Source of the DNA: an uncultured Bacteroides sp.
GTDB taxonomy: Bacteria > Bacteroidota > Bacteroidia > Bacteroidales > Bacteroidaceae
Assembly: GCF_959029255.1 (NCBI RefSeq)
Contig: NZ_CAUFUE010000038.1
Coordinates: forward strand, 1-39,884
DNA length: 39,884 nucleotides
Direction: 5' to 3'
Within the stretch, counting starts at the first letter, position 1. The number at the start of each line of letters is the position of its first letter. Both the position numbers and the translations under genes were made by a program. Of the stretch, positions 23,255 through 32,496 are shown piece after piece. The notes under the pieces are model-generated. The model was not told where the DNA came from, made no database searches, and worked only from the letters and a program-made list of their open reading frames with translations.

Positions 23255-24622
23255 ATGAGTAATCAGACAAAAAGATTTATTCTTCCGGAAGACGAAATTC
23301 CACGTTACTGGTATAATATACAGGCCGATATGGTGAACAAACCTATGCCGCCATTGAATCCCGCCACTAAACAGCCGTTGAAACCTGAAGACATGTATCC
23401 TATCTTTGCCGAAGAACTTTGCAGACAGGAATTGAACCAAACGGATGCGTGGATTGAGATACCGGAAGCGGTACGTGAAATGTATAAATACTACCGCAGT
23501 ACACCGCTAGTACGTGCCTATGGACTGGAAAAAGCACTCGGCACACCGGCACATATTTATTTCAAAAATGAAAGTGTCAGCCCGATGGGGTCGCATAAGT
23601 TAAATTCGGCCATCCCGCAAGCTTACTACTGCAAGCAAGAGGGAGTGACGAACGTCACTACCGAAACCGGAGCCGGGCAATGGGGCGCTTCATTGGCATA
23701 CGCAGCCCGTCTCTTCGGACTGGAAGCTGCCGTTTATCAGGTAAAAATCAGTTATGAGCAGAAACCTTACCGCCGCAGCATCATGCAGACATTCGGTGCA
23801 CAAGTTACGCCTTCGCCTTCCATGTCTACCCGGGCAGGAAAAGATATACTGACAGCCCATCCCAATCATCAAGGGTCTTTGGGTACAGCCATTTCAGAAG
23901 CTATCGAACTGGCTCAAAATACTCCGAATTGTAAATACACACTGGGGTCAGTGCTGAGTCATGTCACTCTGCACCAAACGGTTATCGGGCTGGAAGCAGA
24001 GAAACAAATGGCTATGGCAGGTGAATATCCCGATACGATTATCGCTTGTTTCGGCGGCGGTTCCAATTTTGGCGGTATTGCTTTCCCGTTTATGCGCCAC
24101 AATATTCTTGAAGGAAAGAAAACACGTTTCGTGGCTGCCGAACCGGCTTCTTGCCCGAAGTTGACGCGCGGTAAATTCCAATATGACTTCGGAGACGAAG
24201 CAGGTTATACGCCGTTGTTACCGATGTTTACGCTGGGACATAACTTTGCTCCCGCCAACATCCATGCGGGTGGTTTGCGCTATCACGGTGCCGGCGTCAT
24301 TGTATCGCAGCTGCTCAAAGATGGACTAATGGAAGCTATGGACATCAAACAGCTGGAATCATTTGATGCAGGGGTGCTATTTGCACAGGTAGAAGGTATT
24401 ATTCCGGCTCCTGAGTCTTGCCATGCCATTGCGGCAGCCATCCGCGAAGCCAACCAATGCAAAGAAACAGGCGAAGAAAAAGTAATCCTGTTCAATCTCT
24501 CCGGACACGGACTCATCGACATGGCATCGTATGATAAATATCTTTCCGGTGATTTGGTGAACTATTCGCTAACTGATGATGATATTCAAAAAAATCTGGA
24601 TGAAATAGGCAGCCTTGCCTAA
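23255..24622 (+). CDS. TrpB2-type tryptophan synthase beta-like enzyme
   Basis: 455 residues from the ATG at 23255 (MSNQTKRFILPEDEIPRYWY). TrpB2 enzymes are PLP-dependent beta-replacement enzymes related to tryptophan synthase beta; they can join indole to a serine-derived intermediate, but their natural role where trpB1 is also present is uncertain. The PLP lysine is Lys115 in SPMGSHKLNSA, and the phosphate loop is CFGGGSNFGG near 265. N-terminal length and the YWYNIQADMVNKPMPPLNP opening are typical of TrpB2 rather than TrpB1. No trp gene is nearby; the neighbours are trkH (divergent) and a ClC channel gene whose stop overlaps by 4 bp tail-to-tail. Confidence 0.93.
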   Translation: MSNQTKRFILPEDEIPRYWYNIQADMVNKPMPPLNPATKQPLKPEDMYPIFAEELCRQELNQTDAWIEIPEAVREMYKYYRSTPLVRAYGLEKALGTPAHIYFKNESVSPMGSHKLNSAIPQAYYCKQEGVTNVTTETGAGQWGASLAYAARLFGLEAAVYQVKISYEQKPYRRSIMQTFGAQVTPSPSMSTRAGKDILTAHPNHQGSLGTAISEAIELAQNTPNCKYTLGSVLSHVTLHQTVIGLEAEKQMAMAGEYPDTIIACFGGGSNFGGIAFPFMRHNILEGKKTRFVAAEPASCPKLTRGKFQYDFGDEAGYTPLLPMFTLGHNFAPANIHAGGLRYHGAGVIVSQLLKDGLMEAMDIKQLESFDAGVLFAQVEGIIPAPESCHAIAAAIREANQCKETGEEKVILFNLSGHGLIDMASYDKYLSGDLVNYSLTDDDIQKNLDEIGSLA

Positions 24623-26196
24623 TAGATATTAGCCATACTGACAAGCGGCTCATAGAGTTTCTCTATGTCCTGCGAATCCATTTCAATCTGTACCTGGTCC
24701 CCCGGAATCAATCGTGTTCCTGCGGGGACCAGATTTTTTCCATCCCGGTGCACGTTGGTGATGACGCAACGTTCGGGCAAGGAAAGTTCATCCACCAGTT
24801 TGCCATCCAGATAAGAATCCGTCATTATTTCCACAGAAAGGGTATATCTCGCTTCTTCCTTAAAATCGGGAGCATGAATCATATCTTCGTACAATGCAAC
24901 GTTATAGGGACGCATTTGAAGTAGTTCTGTAAAATAGTAGGTCAATCCGCCCACTACCACCGAAGGATAGAACACCTCAAAATGTCCGGTTATTTCGGTT
25001 ATCAATACGATGGCTGTTAAAGGTGTACGTTCAATCGCCACCAGAAAGGCGGACATGCTTATCAACATGACATAACTCACATTCTCATACTGGATAATGC
25101 CATATTTTACGCCTATCAATCCAATCACCTGCCCCATTAAGCCACCCGTCACCAAGGTTGGAATAAAGTTGCCGCCAGGAAGGCCTGAGGATTCGGAAAA
25201 GACGGAAAAACCAAAGTGTAGCAACATAATAGCTATTACCCACATAATATCGGTACTACCATTCCGAGCCTGCTCCAAAAGGAACTGTTCACCGCCACCC
25301 GTCAGGTTTACCTGCATCAATGAAATGATATAAGCGACCAATATCAGATAAAGCAACCGAATGTATCCAGGAGTATTCGCTTTGCCGTATGCACGCTTAA
25401 AAGCAATCATAATCGATGAATAGATTTTCCCTGAAATGGAAATAATGACTGCTAATATCAGGAAATATTTCATCTGCACGAAAAAGGTTATCACAGGCTC
25501 GGTGACTTCTATCAGATGATAGGGATTTACGGGAAAGACCAGACTCGCCACAGCACCTGCCACCACACCTGCAAGTAAGGTGGTAATAGCGGTTTTAGGA
25601 GCATCAAAGCGCTCGATGGATTCTATGACGATTAGGGACGAAGCCAGTGGCGCCGAAAAAGCAGCGGCAAGTCCTGCTCCTGCTCCGGCGGCAAGAAGCT
25701 GCTTCCGTTCGCCTTTCAAGATACGGGTCCATCGGGAAACAAGGCTACCTACATACGAACCAATCTGCACGGAAGGCCCCTCGCGACCCAATGAAAGTCC
25801 GGTGGAAACAGCGAGAATACCACCGACAAACTTTGATATCATTTCTATGAACGGATGTTTATAAGTGATACGCCCGTTGATGGCGCCACGCGTTTGCGGG
25901 ATGCCTCCACCACTGATAAGTGGCATCTTCTTAACCATCCAGGAAACAAATATCAGAACTCCCCAGAAAAACAGGAACAAGGGTATATGCCAATACCAAG
26001 CGGGGCGGGAAGCAAAAAAATCACTGCGGATATGCAGCAAATAAAACAAGAGGTAATGATAGGGCACGGCAATGAGTCCCGTCAGCAATCCCACAATCAT
26101 GCTGACAAAGTACAAACGGGCATCCACCAATTTCAGTTTCCAGATATGCCAGCCACGAACCGTTTTCCAGCCTTTTATTTTTTGAAATAACTTCAT
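24619..26196 (-). CDS. ClC-family chloride channel/antiporter with C-terminal RCK_C-like domain
   Basis: 525 residues, inner-membrane anion transporter. About 10-12 helices fill residues 30-430. Family motifs: GGGIPQ near 98, GREGPSVQIG near 136 (the glutamate is the gate), and GGNFIPTL near 341. The last ~80 residues form a soluble domain (YTLSVEIMTDSYLDGKLVDE ... LIPGDQVQIEM) that reads as RCK_C/TrkA_C instead of the CBS pair of many ClC proteins. It may bind a nucleotide or ion ligand that gates the channel. It overlaps the trpB2-like gene by 4 bp tail-to-tail. Confidence 0.93.
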   Translation of the reverse strand: MKLFQKIKGWKTVRGWHIWKLKLVDARLYFVSMIVGLLTGLIAVPYHYLLFYLLHIRSDFFASRPAWYWHIPLFLFFWGVLIFVSWMVKKMPLISGGGIPQTRGAINGRITYKHPFIEMISKFVGGILAVSTGLSLGREGPSVQIGSYVGSLVSRWTRILKGERKQLLAAGAGAGLAAAFSAPLASSLIVIESIERFDAPKTAITTLLAGVVAGAVASLVFPVNPYHLIEVTEPVITFFVQMKYFLILAVIISISGKIYSSIMIAFKRAYGKANTPGYIRLLYLILVAYIISLMQVNLTGGGEQFLLEQARNGSTDIMWVIAIMLLHFGFSVFSESSGLPGGNFIPTLVTGGLMGQVIGLIGVKYGIIQYENVSYVMLISMSAFLVAIERTPLTAIVLITEITGHFEVFYPSVVVGGLTYYFTELLQMRPYNVALYEDMIHAPDFKEEARYTLSVEIMTDSYLDGKLVDELSLPERCVITNVHRDGKNLVPAGTRLIPGDQVQIEMDSQDIEKLYEPLVSMANIY

Positions 26197-26264
26197 GAAA
26201 CCTCTTTGTTTACTGCATAGTGCTTACAACAATTTTGTTCCGTTGAAGTTTTAAGGCAAAAGAT

Positions 26265-29009
26265 TTATTTTCTTTTTCCCATTCTATTTAACCGCCATAT
26301 AACGTGCAGCATTGCATAGGAACCGAGTGAATTGTAATCAGCATCACGAATAGCCGTTGCGGTGACGGTGCGAACCAAAGAATTTTCCTGTCGCAGGACG
26401 TCATAAACTTTCAGGCGAAGCAAAAGTTGCTTACGCTTCAAGAATGACTTGGACAACTGGCAGTTCCAAATAACATTCTCACGGCTATTGCCTTCATAGC
26501 CATAGCCCGAACGGATGAAATAAGTCGCTTCGGTGAATAATTCAAATCCCCAAGGCAAATAAAATTGCATATTGCCCCCTATCCGGTAGTCGTATGTCTC
26601 TGTACGCGTATCGCGTACATTATTATGAGAATTATTATAAACCAATTCTCCACGTGCGGTCACTTCACACATTGTGGTACGACAGGTCAATTGTAGCCGT
26701 TCGCGCATAGTGAGATGCTTGACGGTACTTTTAATAGGGGCTTCTTTGGAAAGATTGGTAAAACCGTTCTGGTTACGGAAACGTATAAAGGAATAATTAC
26801 GGAGCAATAATTTCTTACTGATGAAAGGCGTGTTCAGAGAAAAAGAACCGGAGGCATTCCAGTTACCATTCTGATTGACAGGTTTTGTGATGCGCCCACC
26901 CGTCTCGTCATCATAGGTCACCATATTTGTAACATTATTCAATACATTCTCTGCCTGAAGGGCAAGCACCATATTACGCTGATGCTTCATATTATAAGTG
27001 CGATAATTCAAAGAGAATGTATTGGTATAGGACGGTTTCAAATCCGGATTTCCCATACGGATGTTCAGGGGATTTGATGCATCGGCCACAGGTTGCAGGT
27101 CGGTAATTCTGGGTTGGCGGCTCCTACCCCGATAAATAATCTGCAACTGGGTCCGTTTAGAGTATTTATAACGGAAGTTGACCGTTGGAGAAAAGTTAAA
27201 AACATTTTTATCTATTTCATACCGCACTTTGTCTTTCAGAAATGACTGGCTGGCGGACTTTTGCGGTTCAAGGTCGATACCGACATTATAATTGTACTTT
27301 TTACGATTAGTGCGGACACCAAGATTGAAAAGATGGGTACTATATTGATTTTCAAAACAGTTGCTTGACAAACTATCATAGTCGGCTACAAAGTCTTCCG
27401 TCTCTGTATCCCAATTATAGACAAAACGGTCTGAATTAGTAGTACGATTTTGATAGCTATACCGGAATTGCAGAAAATGCATCCAAGGCAATGGCTCGGA
27501 ATACACCAGCTGCAAGCGGTAATTAGAGCCGTCTTCCCCAGTATGAATCTTTTGGTTCACCACCTTCTCCCTTTCATTCTTAAAATAGTGGGTAGTAGAA
27601 AAGCTTTTACGCTCCGCATCCGAAGTGTTCAGTCCATAGTCGAATTTCAAGGCTATGTTGCGCCCTTTGCGACTGAGTTTGCGGCTCAGTTGCAACATCA
27701 TTGTCAGATTGTGCCGTGGATTATGACTTTCATTGGAAGATTTTCGCTCATTCAATAAGGCATCATTCTCCAGACCTCGTTGATAGCCGCTCCCGGAACG
27801 GTCGCCGGAAGTATAACGATATTGAGGACGAAAAATCAAGGTTGTCAAAGAATCGATTTTCCATTCCAAGAAGGCATTGGCTACCACATTATTATTCTTG
27901 GAATAATTGTTCCCCGTACTCTCGGTGACGGAATTGTTTTGTTTCAAAATGTTGTCTACATGAGTCCGGCTATTCTCTACATGGTCTTTGCCACTATACT
28001 GGATATTTGAACGGAACCTCACACGTTGCCAGTCATGACTCATATTCATGCCCAAAGAACGGGATTTAGTCAAACCGGTTTGTCCACGGGGATTGCCGCT
28101 TGCCGAAGCGGACTCTTGCTGCAATTCGGAAAATCCCTGGTTGTTGGTATTATTGAGATTGCCGATGATAGTCAGCTGGGAGTTATCACGAAAACGGTTC
28201 AAGGTATTGGCTACTTCATACCTCTCTTTGGTACCGGCACCTGCCATAAAATTGTTCATCCAACCGGTTTTCATTCCTTTCTTTACCGATAAATCAAGAA
28301 TCATTTCCTCTTCCCCATCATCCACTCCCGTCAGACGTGCCAAATCGGACTTACGTTCGTATGCTTTCAGCTTTTCCACCATTTCCACCGGCAGGTTTTT
28401 CAGGGCTACTTTGGGGTCATCGGAAAAGAATTCCTTACCGTCCACCAAAATCTTCTTTACTTCTTTGCCATGAATCATCAGTTTACCGTCCGCATCAATC
28501 TCTCCACCCGGAAGTTGTTTCACGAGTTCCTCGAGCATTGACCCTTCGGGGGTGCGATAGGCTGAAGCATTGAAAACGGTAGTATCTTGCTCGGTAACTG
28601 CCATCGGCGCTTTACCGACAATTACTGTCTCATCCAACAAAAAGCCATCGGACGAAAGTGAAACAGTACCAACGTCCAATGATGTTTTTTTGGGGAAATA
28701 GATTTCTTTGTTCCAGGGGGAATATCCCACAAAAGTAACATTCAATAATAAAGATTGGACTTTGGAACGGGAGACGGAAATTTTAAAACGTCCGTTATTG
28801 TCCGTTGCAATACCTCCCACCAACGCGCTGTCCGGCAAAGACATCAACCGCACGGTGGCGTAAGAAACAGGTTCCTGCGTCTCCCGGTCAATAACACGTC
28901 CGGCAAAAAGAACTTTGCCGGACTGTGCATATACAGTCATTCCAGAGCACAAAACAATGCAAATCAGAATGTTTCGGTAAATGGAATTAAAAAACGTGTT
29001 TGTGTCCAA
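26265..29009 (-). CDS. Outer membrane beta-barrel protein with carboxypeptidase-regulatory-like domain
   Basis: 914 residues. Signal peptide at about 1-29 (core ILICIVLCSGMTVYAQ). A carboxypeptidase-regulatory-like beta-sandwich follows (about 32-115, GRVIDRETQEPVSYATVRL), then a plug-like segment (TPEGSMLEELVKQLPGGEID near 150) with KKILVDGKEFFSDDPKVAL, then a barrel of about 650 residues with alternating aromatic strands. This is the outer-membrane beta-barrel family related to TonB-dependent receptors; no clear TonB box is seen. The only start in frame near the signal is TTG at 29009. It is the fourth gene of the sigma/anti-sigma operon, 15 bp after the Spy-like gene. The ligand is unknown. 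Confidence 0.88.
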   Translation of the reverse strand: MDTNTFFNSIYRNILICIVLCSGMTVYAQSGKVLFAGRVIDRETQEPVSYATVRLMSLPDSALVGGIATDNNGRFKISVSRSKVQSLLLNVTFVGYSPWNKEIYFPKKTSLDVGTVSLSSDGFLLDETVIVGKAPMAVTEQDTTVFNASAYRTPEGSMLEELVKQLPGGEIDADGKLMIHGKEVKKILVDGKEFFSDDPKVALKNLPVEMVEKLKAYERKSDLARLTGVDDGEEEMILDLSVKKGMKTGWMNNFMAGAGTKERYEVANTLNRFRDNSQLTIIGNLNNTNNQGFSELQQESASASGNPRGQTGLTKSRSLGMNMSHDWQRVRFRSNIQYSGKDHVENSRTHVDNILKQNNSVTESTGNNYSKNNNVVANAFLEWKIDSLTTLIFRPQYRYTSGDRSGSGYQRGLENDALLNERKSSNESHNPRHNLTMMLQLSRKLSRKGRNIALKFDYGLNTSDAERKSFSTTHYFKNEREKVVNQKIHTGEDGSNYRLQLVYSEPLPWMHFLQFRYSYQNRTTNSDRFVYNWDTETEDFVADYDSLSSNCFENQYSTHLFNLGVRTNRKKYNYNVGIDLEPQKSASQSFLKDKVRYEIDKNVFNFSPTVNFRYKYSKRTQLQIIYRGRSRQPRITDLQPVADASNPLNIRMGNPDLKPSYTNTFSLNYRTYNMKHQRNMVLALQAENVLNNVTNMVTYDDETGGRITKPVNQNGNWNASGSFSLNTPFISKKLLLRNYSFIRFRNQNGFTNLSKEAPIKSTVKHLTMRERLQLTCRTTMCEVTARGELVYNNSHNNVRDTRTETYDYRIGGNMQFYLPWGFELFTEATYFIRSGYGYEGNSRENVIWNCQLSKSFLKRKQLLLRLKVYDVLRQENSLVRTVTATAIRDADYNSLGSYAMLHVIWRLNRMGKRK

Positions 29010-29024
29010 CTTTAAATCATTAAA

Positions 29025-29570
29025 TTATCTACGCTCCCTCTTCTTCTCTTTCCCCTGCATCATCATCTGTCCTCTCCTACGATCAAATTCCTTTCTAAAC
29101 TTACCGGCATTACTCTTTTCGGTCTGATAAATTTTCATAATCTGCTTGGGAGATAATATTTTACGGAACTCTTTGTAATACTTCTCTCGCACATCCAGAA
29201 TCTTACGACTTTGAGCAAAACGTGCTTCTATTTGCCGCTCAACCTCGGCATCTGTCAATACGGCATTGGATTTTGGCTTTATACCTCCTTTTCCTGCTTC
29301 TTGTCCGGCAGGCTTCGGCTTACGGTTCATCATCCGGCAATCGCGCAATTCCTTCAAGTAGTTTTCATATACCGGTGCAAATTTAGCCGCAGTGGCATCA
29401 TCCAACATCAGGGTTCTTATCATCTGATTAGTTTGTTTCTGCATCAACTGTTCCGGTGTAAAATGATGTTTTTTATCCACATTTCCTTGCTTCTGATTTT
29501 GAGCAGAAAGAGTAACCTGGCTACCTACCATGAGGAATGCCAAAAGTACATAAATAAATCTTGTTTTCAT
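29025..29570 (-). CDS. Spy/CpxP-like periplasmic protein
   Basis: 181 residues. Signal peptide 1-23 (LSAQ cleavage region). The mature protein is helical and highly basic. FTPEQLMQKQTNQMIRTLML near residue 37 and LSPKQIMKIYQTEKSNAGKF near 140 resemble the paired LTxxQ motifs of Spy/CpxP envelope-stress proteins, and a KRGQMMMQGKEKKRERR-like tail ends it. It lies 23 bp after the anti-sigma gene and 15 bp before the barrel protein, so it is probably made when the sigma factor is active and may be a periplasmic sensor or chaperone in that circuit. Confidence 0.8.
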   Translation of the reverse strand: MKTRFIYVLLAFLMVGSQVTLSAQNQKQGNVDKKHHFTPEQLMQKQTNQMIRTLMLDDATAAKFAPVYENYLKELRDCRMMNRKPKPAGQEAGKGGIKPKSNAVLTDAEVERQIEARFAQSRKILDVREKYYKEFRKILSPKQIMKIYQTEKSNAGKFRKEFDRRRGQMMMQGKEKKRERR

Positions 29571-29593
29571 AAGTTCTTACTTTAAATTCAATA

Positions 29594-29950
29594 TTAGTTT
29601 AAAAATATATCACTTTCGGAGAAGCTGACGAGCTCTTCCAGCTCCTCGTCCGAGATTTCACGTATCCATTTATCTGTAGGCGCTGCTGCGGTACAACTTT
29701 CAGTGTCCAATATCTTCATTCCGGAAATATTTCCGTCATCTTGCCAATGGCGGGAAGGAAGAAACAGAAACCCCGTCAGCACAGCTGCTGTGGCAATGCC
29801 TACAGAAATCAGTGTCCATAAGCGGCGATTTTCATGCCGACCACCGTAAGTATGTTTCCGCACATTGCGCTGCATTTCTTCAAAAAATCCTTCAGGCACG
29901 CGATAGGGTGTCTTCTTCCCTATATCATCAAAATCAAACTCTTTTTTCAT
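29594..29950 (-). CDS. Probable anti-sigma factor, single membrane helix
   Basis: 118 residues. The N-terminal 44 residues are charged and cytoplasmic (FDFDDIGKKTPYRVPEGFFE), one membrane helix covers about 45-64 (WTLISVGIATAAVLTGFLFL), and an acidic periplasmic tail ends in ISDEELEELVSFSESDIFLN. It starts 4 bp after the ECF sigma gene, the usual place for its anti-sigma. No zinc-binding HxxxCxxC motif is present, so the family is not assigned. Call from topology and position. Confidence 0.7.
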   Translation of the reverse strand: MKKEFDFDDIGKKTPYRVPEGFFEEMQRNVRKHTYGGRHENRRLWTLISVGIATAAVLTGFLFLPSRHWQDDGNISGMKILDTESCTAAAPTDKWIREISDEELEELVSFSESDIFLN

Positions 29951-29954
29951 AGCT

Positions 29955-30494
29955 TCAACTGTTTAATATGTATTCTTTAATTTTCTCTTTAGCATAATGA
30001 TAATTCACTTTCAGCGTATCAACCTTAGTATCCAATATCCGGGCTATTTCCTCGTAATCGAGCTCATCATAATAGCGGAGGTTGAATACCAACCTTTGTT
30101 TCTCGGGAAGTTTCAATAAAGCTTCCTGAAACTTTACCGCCAATCCATTTTCATAATCCACATAATCGGAAGCCCTCAAATGACCAATCAACGTTTCCTG
30201 AACATCTTCTGTCGAAACTGTTTCCCTATTTTTACCACTATTCAACAGTCGTAAACTCTCGTTAGTAGCAATACGGTATATCCAAGTGCTCAGCGAACTT
30301 TCATTGCGAAACTGCTCCCAATGGCGATAGACCTGGATAAAAACTTCTTGCAACACATCCTGAGCATCCTCATGCAAAACCACCAAACGGCGTATATAAT
30401 GGTAGATGGGTTCCTGAAAACAATCCATCAACATTTTAAATCCACGTTCGCGATTAGAAATATATGCTTGCCGAATTTTATCCTCGTTTATCAT
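29955..30494 (-). CDS. ECF RNA polymerase sigma factor
   Basis: 179 residues. Sigma region 2 at about 20-85 (YHYIRRLVVLHEDAQDVLQE, VFIQVYRHWEQF, SLSTWIYRIATNESL) and region 4 at about 120-175 (LLKLPEKQRLVFNLRYYDEL, YEEIARILDTKVDTLKVNYH). It would direct transcription of envelope genes. First gene of a four-gene leftward operon with an anti-sigma gene, a Spy-like gene and an outer-membrane barrel gene (gaps 4, 23 and 15 bp). A near-consensus TATCTTTC box lies at 30520-30527. Confidence 0.95.
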   Translation of the reverse strand: MINEDKIRQAYISNRERGFKMLMDCFQEPIYHYIRRLVVLHEDAQDVLQEVFIQVYRHWEQFRNESSLSTWIYRIATNESLRLLNSGKNRETVSTEDVQETLIGHLRASDYVDYENGLAVKFQEALLKLPEKQRLVFNLRYYDELDYEEIARILDTKVDTLKVNYHYAKEKIKEYILNS

Positions 30495-30575
30495 CTACTT
30501 TCGTATGTTTTATATCTTAGAAAGATAAAAGGAACGGAAGTTAAATATGAAAGCGCTTATTTTGCTTTTATTAAC

Positions 30576-30621
30576 AAAAAGTAGGGGCCGCATCTACGAA
30601 AGACACGGCCCCTACTTTTTT
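30576..30621. terminator. Terminator after the DUF4250 gene
   Basis: AAAAAGTAGGGGCCG (30576-30590) and CGGCCCCTACTTTTT (30606-30620) form a perfect 15-bp stem with a 15-nt loop, with T-runs on both strands. It lies 17 bp past the DUF4250 stop and shields the sigma operon from read-through. Confidence 0.9.
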
Positions 30622-30637
30622 TATCAAATCAGAATGT

Positions 30638-30814
30638 TTACCAAAATCTGTTCCGTTCAGGATTGTATTCAAACCCTACGGTTTTCAGCTTTCGGATAAT
30701 TTCTTCTCTTTCTACATTCATATCCTCACAAAGCGCATCCAGTGAAGGATAGAAATCACGCAGTTTCATGTTGATGAAGCTATACAACATCATCGGCTCT
30801 TCAGGTAATTTCAT
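30638..30814 (-). CDS. DUF4250 small protein
   Basis: 58 residues, too short for ordinary ORF cut-offs. It reads MKLPEEPMMLYSFINMKLRD, then FYPSLDALCEDMNVEREEII and ends KTVGFEYNPERNRFW. This fits DUF4250 (pattern LPxxPxMLxSxxNxxLRDxYxSLDxLC). Helical, cytoplasmic, function unknown. Supported by a TATTTTTG box at 30850-30857, about 36 bp before the ATG, and by a strong terminator 17 bp after the stop. Confidence 0.88.
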   Translation of the reverse strand: MKLPEEPMMLYSFINMKLRDFYPSLDALCEDMNVEREEIIRKLKTVGFEYNPERNRFW

Positions 30815-30849
30815 TGTTCCAATCTTTTTAGTTAAACTAATACCGGGCG

Positions 30850-30857
30850 CAAAAATA
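30850..30857 (-). promoter_or_regulatory. -7 box of the DUF4250 gene
   Basis: TATTTTTG on the minus strand matches TAnnTTTG. No TTTG at the -33 spacing. Confidence 0.5.
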
Positions 30858-30918
30858 CAATAAAAAATGAAATTACGGTTTGCGATATATCAATTAATGA
30901 TATTTATAGGTTTGAAAT

Positions 30919-32469
30919 TTAATTGGAAGCATTTGTCTGTTCAATCTTCAACGCCACCTTTTCGATTATACTGTTGAGTTCCTCTTCAAGTGGTATCACG
31001 TTAAAATCGTCCCAGAAACCTTCATCATACTTGAAATGGGTATCGGCAAGGATGGTGCGTGTCGGTAGCCGTTCTCCCCGATGGAAACGGGAAACATTTT
31101 CATCATCGATATGGCAAGTCACCATTTCAAACCAAGTGTACAAGGTGGGATTGGAAGATAAGAAACGCTTTCTTTTCATCTTGAAATAAAGGTCTCCCCG
31201 GATGTGGTGAATATAATAAGTACCTTTCCAAGGTTTATAAGAAACAGTATAGGCTATTTTTTGGGTGGTCAGTTTGATTTTGGGAGCTTGACGCACTACA
31301 AAAGTACGTGTTGCGGCTTTAATATTTTTAGGTTGAATTTCAAACCGTGCCTGCAACAAAGCGTTATTCTCTGAGTCAATGTATAATTCGCCGCAAAACA
31401 AGGGTTCTTTTATTCCCCGTCCTTGCTCAAAACAAACCATATAAGCAATCCGGTCATCGATGGATACGACATCACCGGAAGTATAGACATACAAGTCACT
31501 GCTCGATTCAAGAGATAGAAAATCAGGCAGATTTTTCACTATATCGAGTTGCAGACAAGCCTCAACGCCTGATCTAATCTTGGCTATCAAACTATCCGTA
31601 CTCTCACGGTTATCAATCTGACTCATTTTCAGCAGTTTCACCTGGTCTATTGCATCCGGTTCCTGCGCCGGAGATTTATAGACTTTGAAAACTGCTTCTG
31701 TCAGGCTTTGAAATTTATCCTTCAAACGAACACCTTCCCTGTAGAAAGTTGTCAGATAGGCCGGTACGGATGAATAGTTTTTCTTCCTAGACTCCAGCAT
31801 TTCACGAAGTAATTTTTTAGGTTCCACCAACCGGATGAGAACTTCTTGCAAAGGGATAACTTTAGGTTCCAGGCTCAAAACGTTATCACGCCCTGCCAAT
31901 ACGGAAACTTCGATATTTTGTGTGACGTACCCCAAATGAGAAAAGATAAGAGTACCGTTTTTAAGAGAATCAGGTAGATGCAGCCTGAACTCTCCATTTT
32001 GATTGGAAATGTTTCCGATGGAAGTTCCTTGTATAATGACTGATGCATTTGCAACTGGTTCGCCGGTTTCTTTATCAAACAAAGTGCCTGACAACATAGA
32101 AAAAGAGGATTTGGGAGATTGTTGAATAGTTCCTCCAACTGGCATTTTCTCTGAATGTCGTGCTATTAATATATGATTGCCAAACACTTTTAAGTCTAAA
32201 TTCCGGTTTCCGGTAATTTCATAAATAGCCTGCCGCACCGTACAATTTCCCTTTCTGATTTTTACAATGGAGTCATTATTAATCACTCCGCTATCATAGA
32301 TAAACAGACATCCGGCTTGTTCCGAGATTTTACCCAATAAGGAGTAAACCGTTGCTTTCACTTTGGGTAACCTGACAACATATTCCAGCACATCGCCTCC
32401 ATCCGCTTTCACGCTGCCAGCAACGAAAAGCAATACAAAAAAAACGAGTATAAGACGACATGATTTCAT
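30919..32469 (-). CDS. STN plus carboxypeptidase-regulatory-like protein without a TonB-dependent barrel
   Basis: 516 residues. Signal peptide about 1-22 (VAGSVKA). STN domain about 40-105 (VYSLLGKISEQAGCLFIYDS, FGNHILIAR), the fold that in TonB-dependent transducers meets the FecR C-terminus. Carboxypeptidase-regulatory-like sandwich about 125-205 (LFDKETGEPVANASVIIQGT). The remaining ~300 residues (from LTTFYREGVRLKDKF near 245) are a mixed domain shared with the protein at 33945; they are too short for a 22-strand barrel. It follows the FecR-like gene by 27 bp, so it is probably both the output and the partner of that sigma circuit. Exact function unknown. Confidence 0.82.
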   Translation of the reverse strand: MKSCRLILVFFVLLFVAGSVKADGGDVLEYVVRLPKVKATVYSLLGKISEQAGCLFIYDSGVINNDSIVKIRKGNCTVRQAIYEITGNRNLDLKVFGNHILIARHSEKMPVGGTIQQSPKSSFSMLSGTLFDKETGEPVANASVIIQGTSIGNISNQNGEFRLHLPDSLKNGTLIFSHLGYVTQNIEVSVLAGRDNVLSLEPKVIPLQEVLIRLVEPKKLLREMLESRKKNYSSVPAYLTTFYREGVRLKDKFQSLTEAVFKVYKSPAQEPDAIDQVKLLKMSQIDNRESTDSLIAKIRSGVEACLQLDIVKNLPDFLSLESSSDLYVYTSGDVVSIDDRIAYMVCFEQGRGIKEPLFCGELYIDSENNALLQARFEIQPKNIKAATRTFVVRQAPKIKLTTQKIAYTVSYKPWKGTYYIHHIRGDLYFKMKRKRFLSSNPTLYTWFEMVTCHIDDENVSRFHRGERLPTRTILADTHFKYDEGFWDDFNVIPLEEELNSIIEKVALKIEQTNASN

Positions 32470-32496
32470 AGGGTCCTTCTTTTTCTACGGTTCCAA

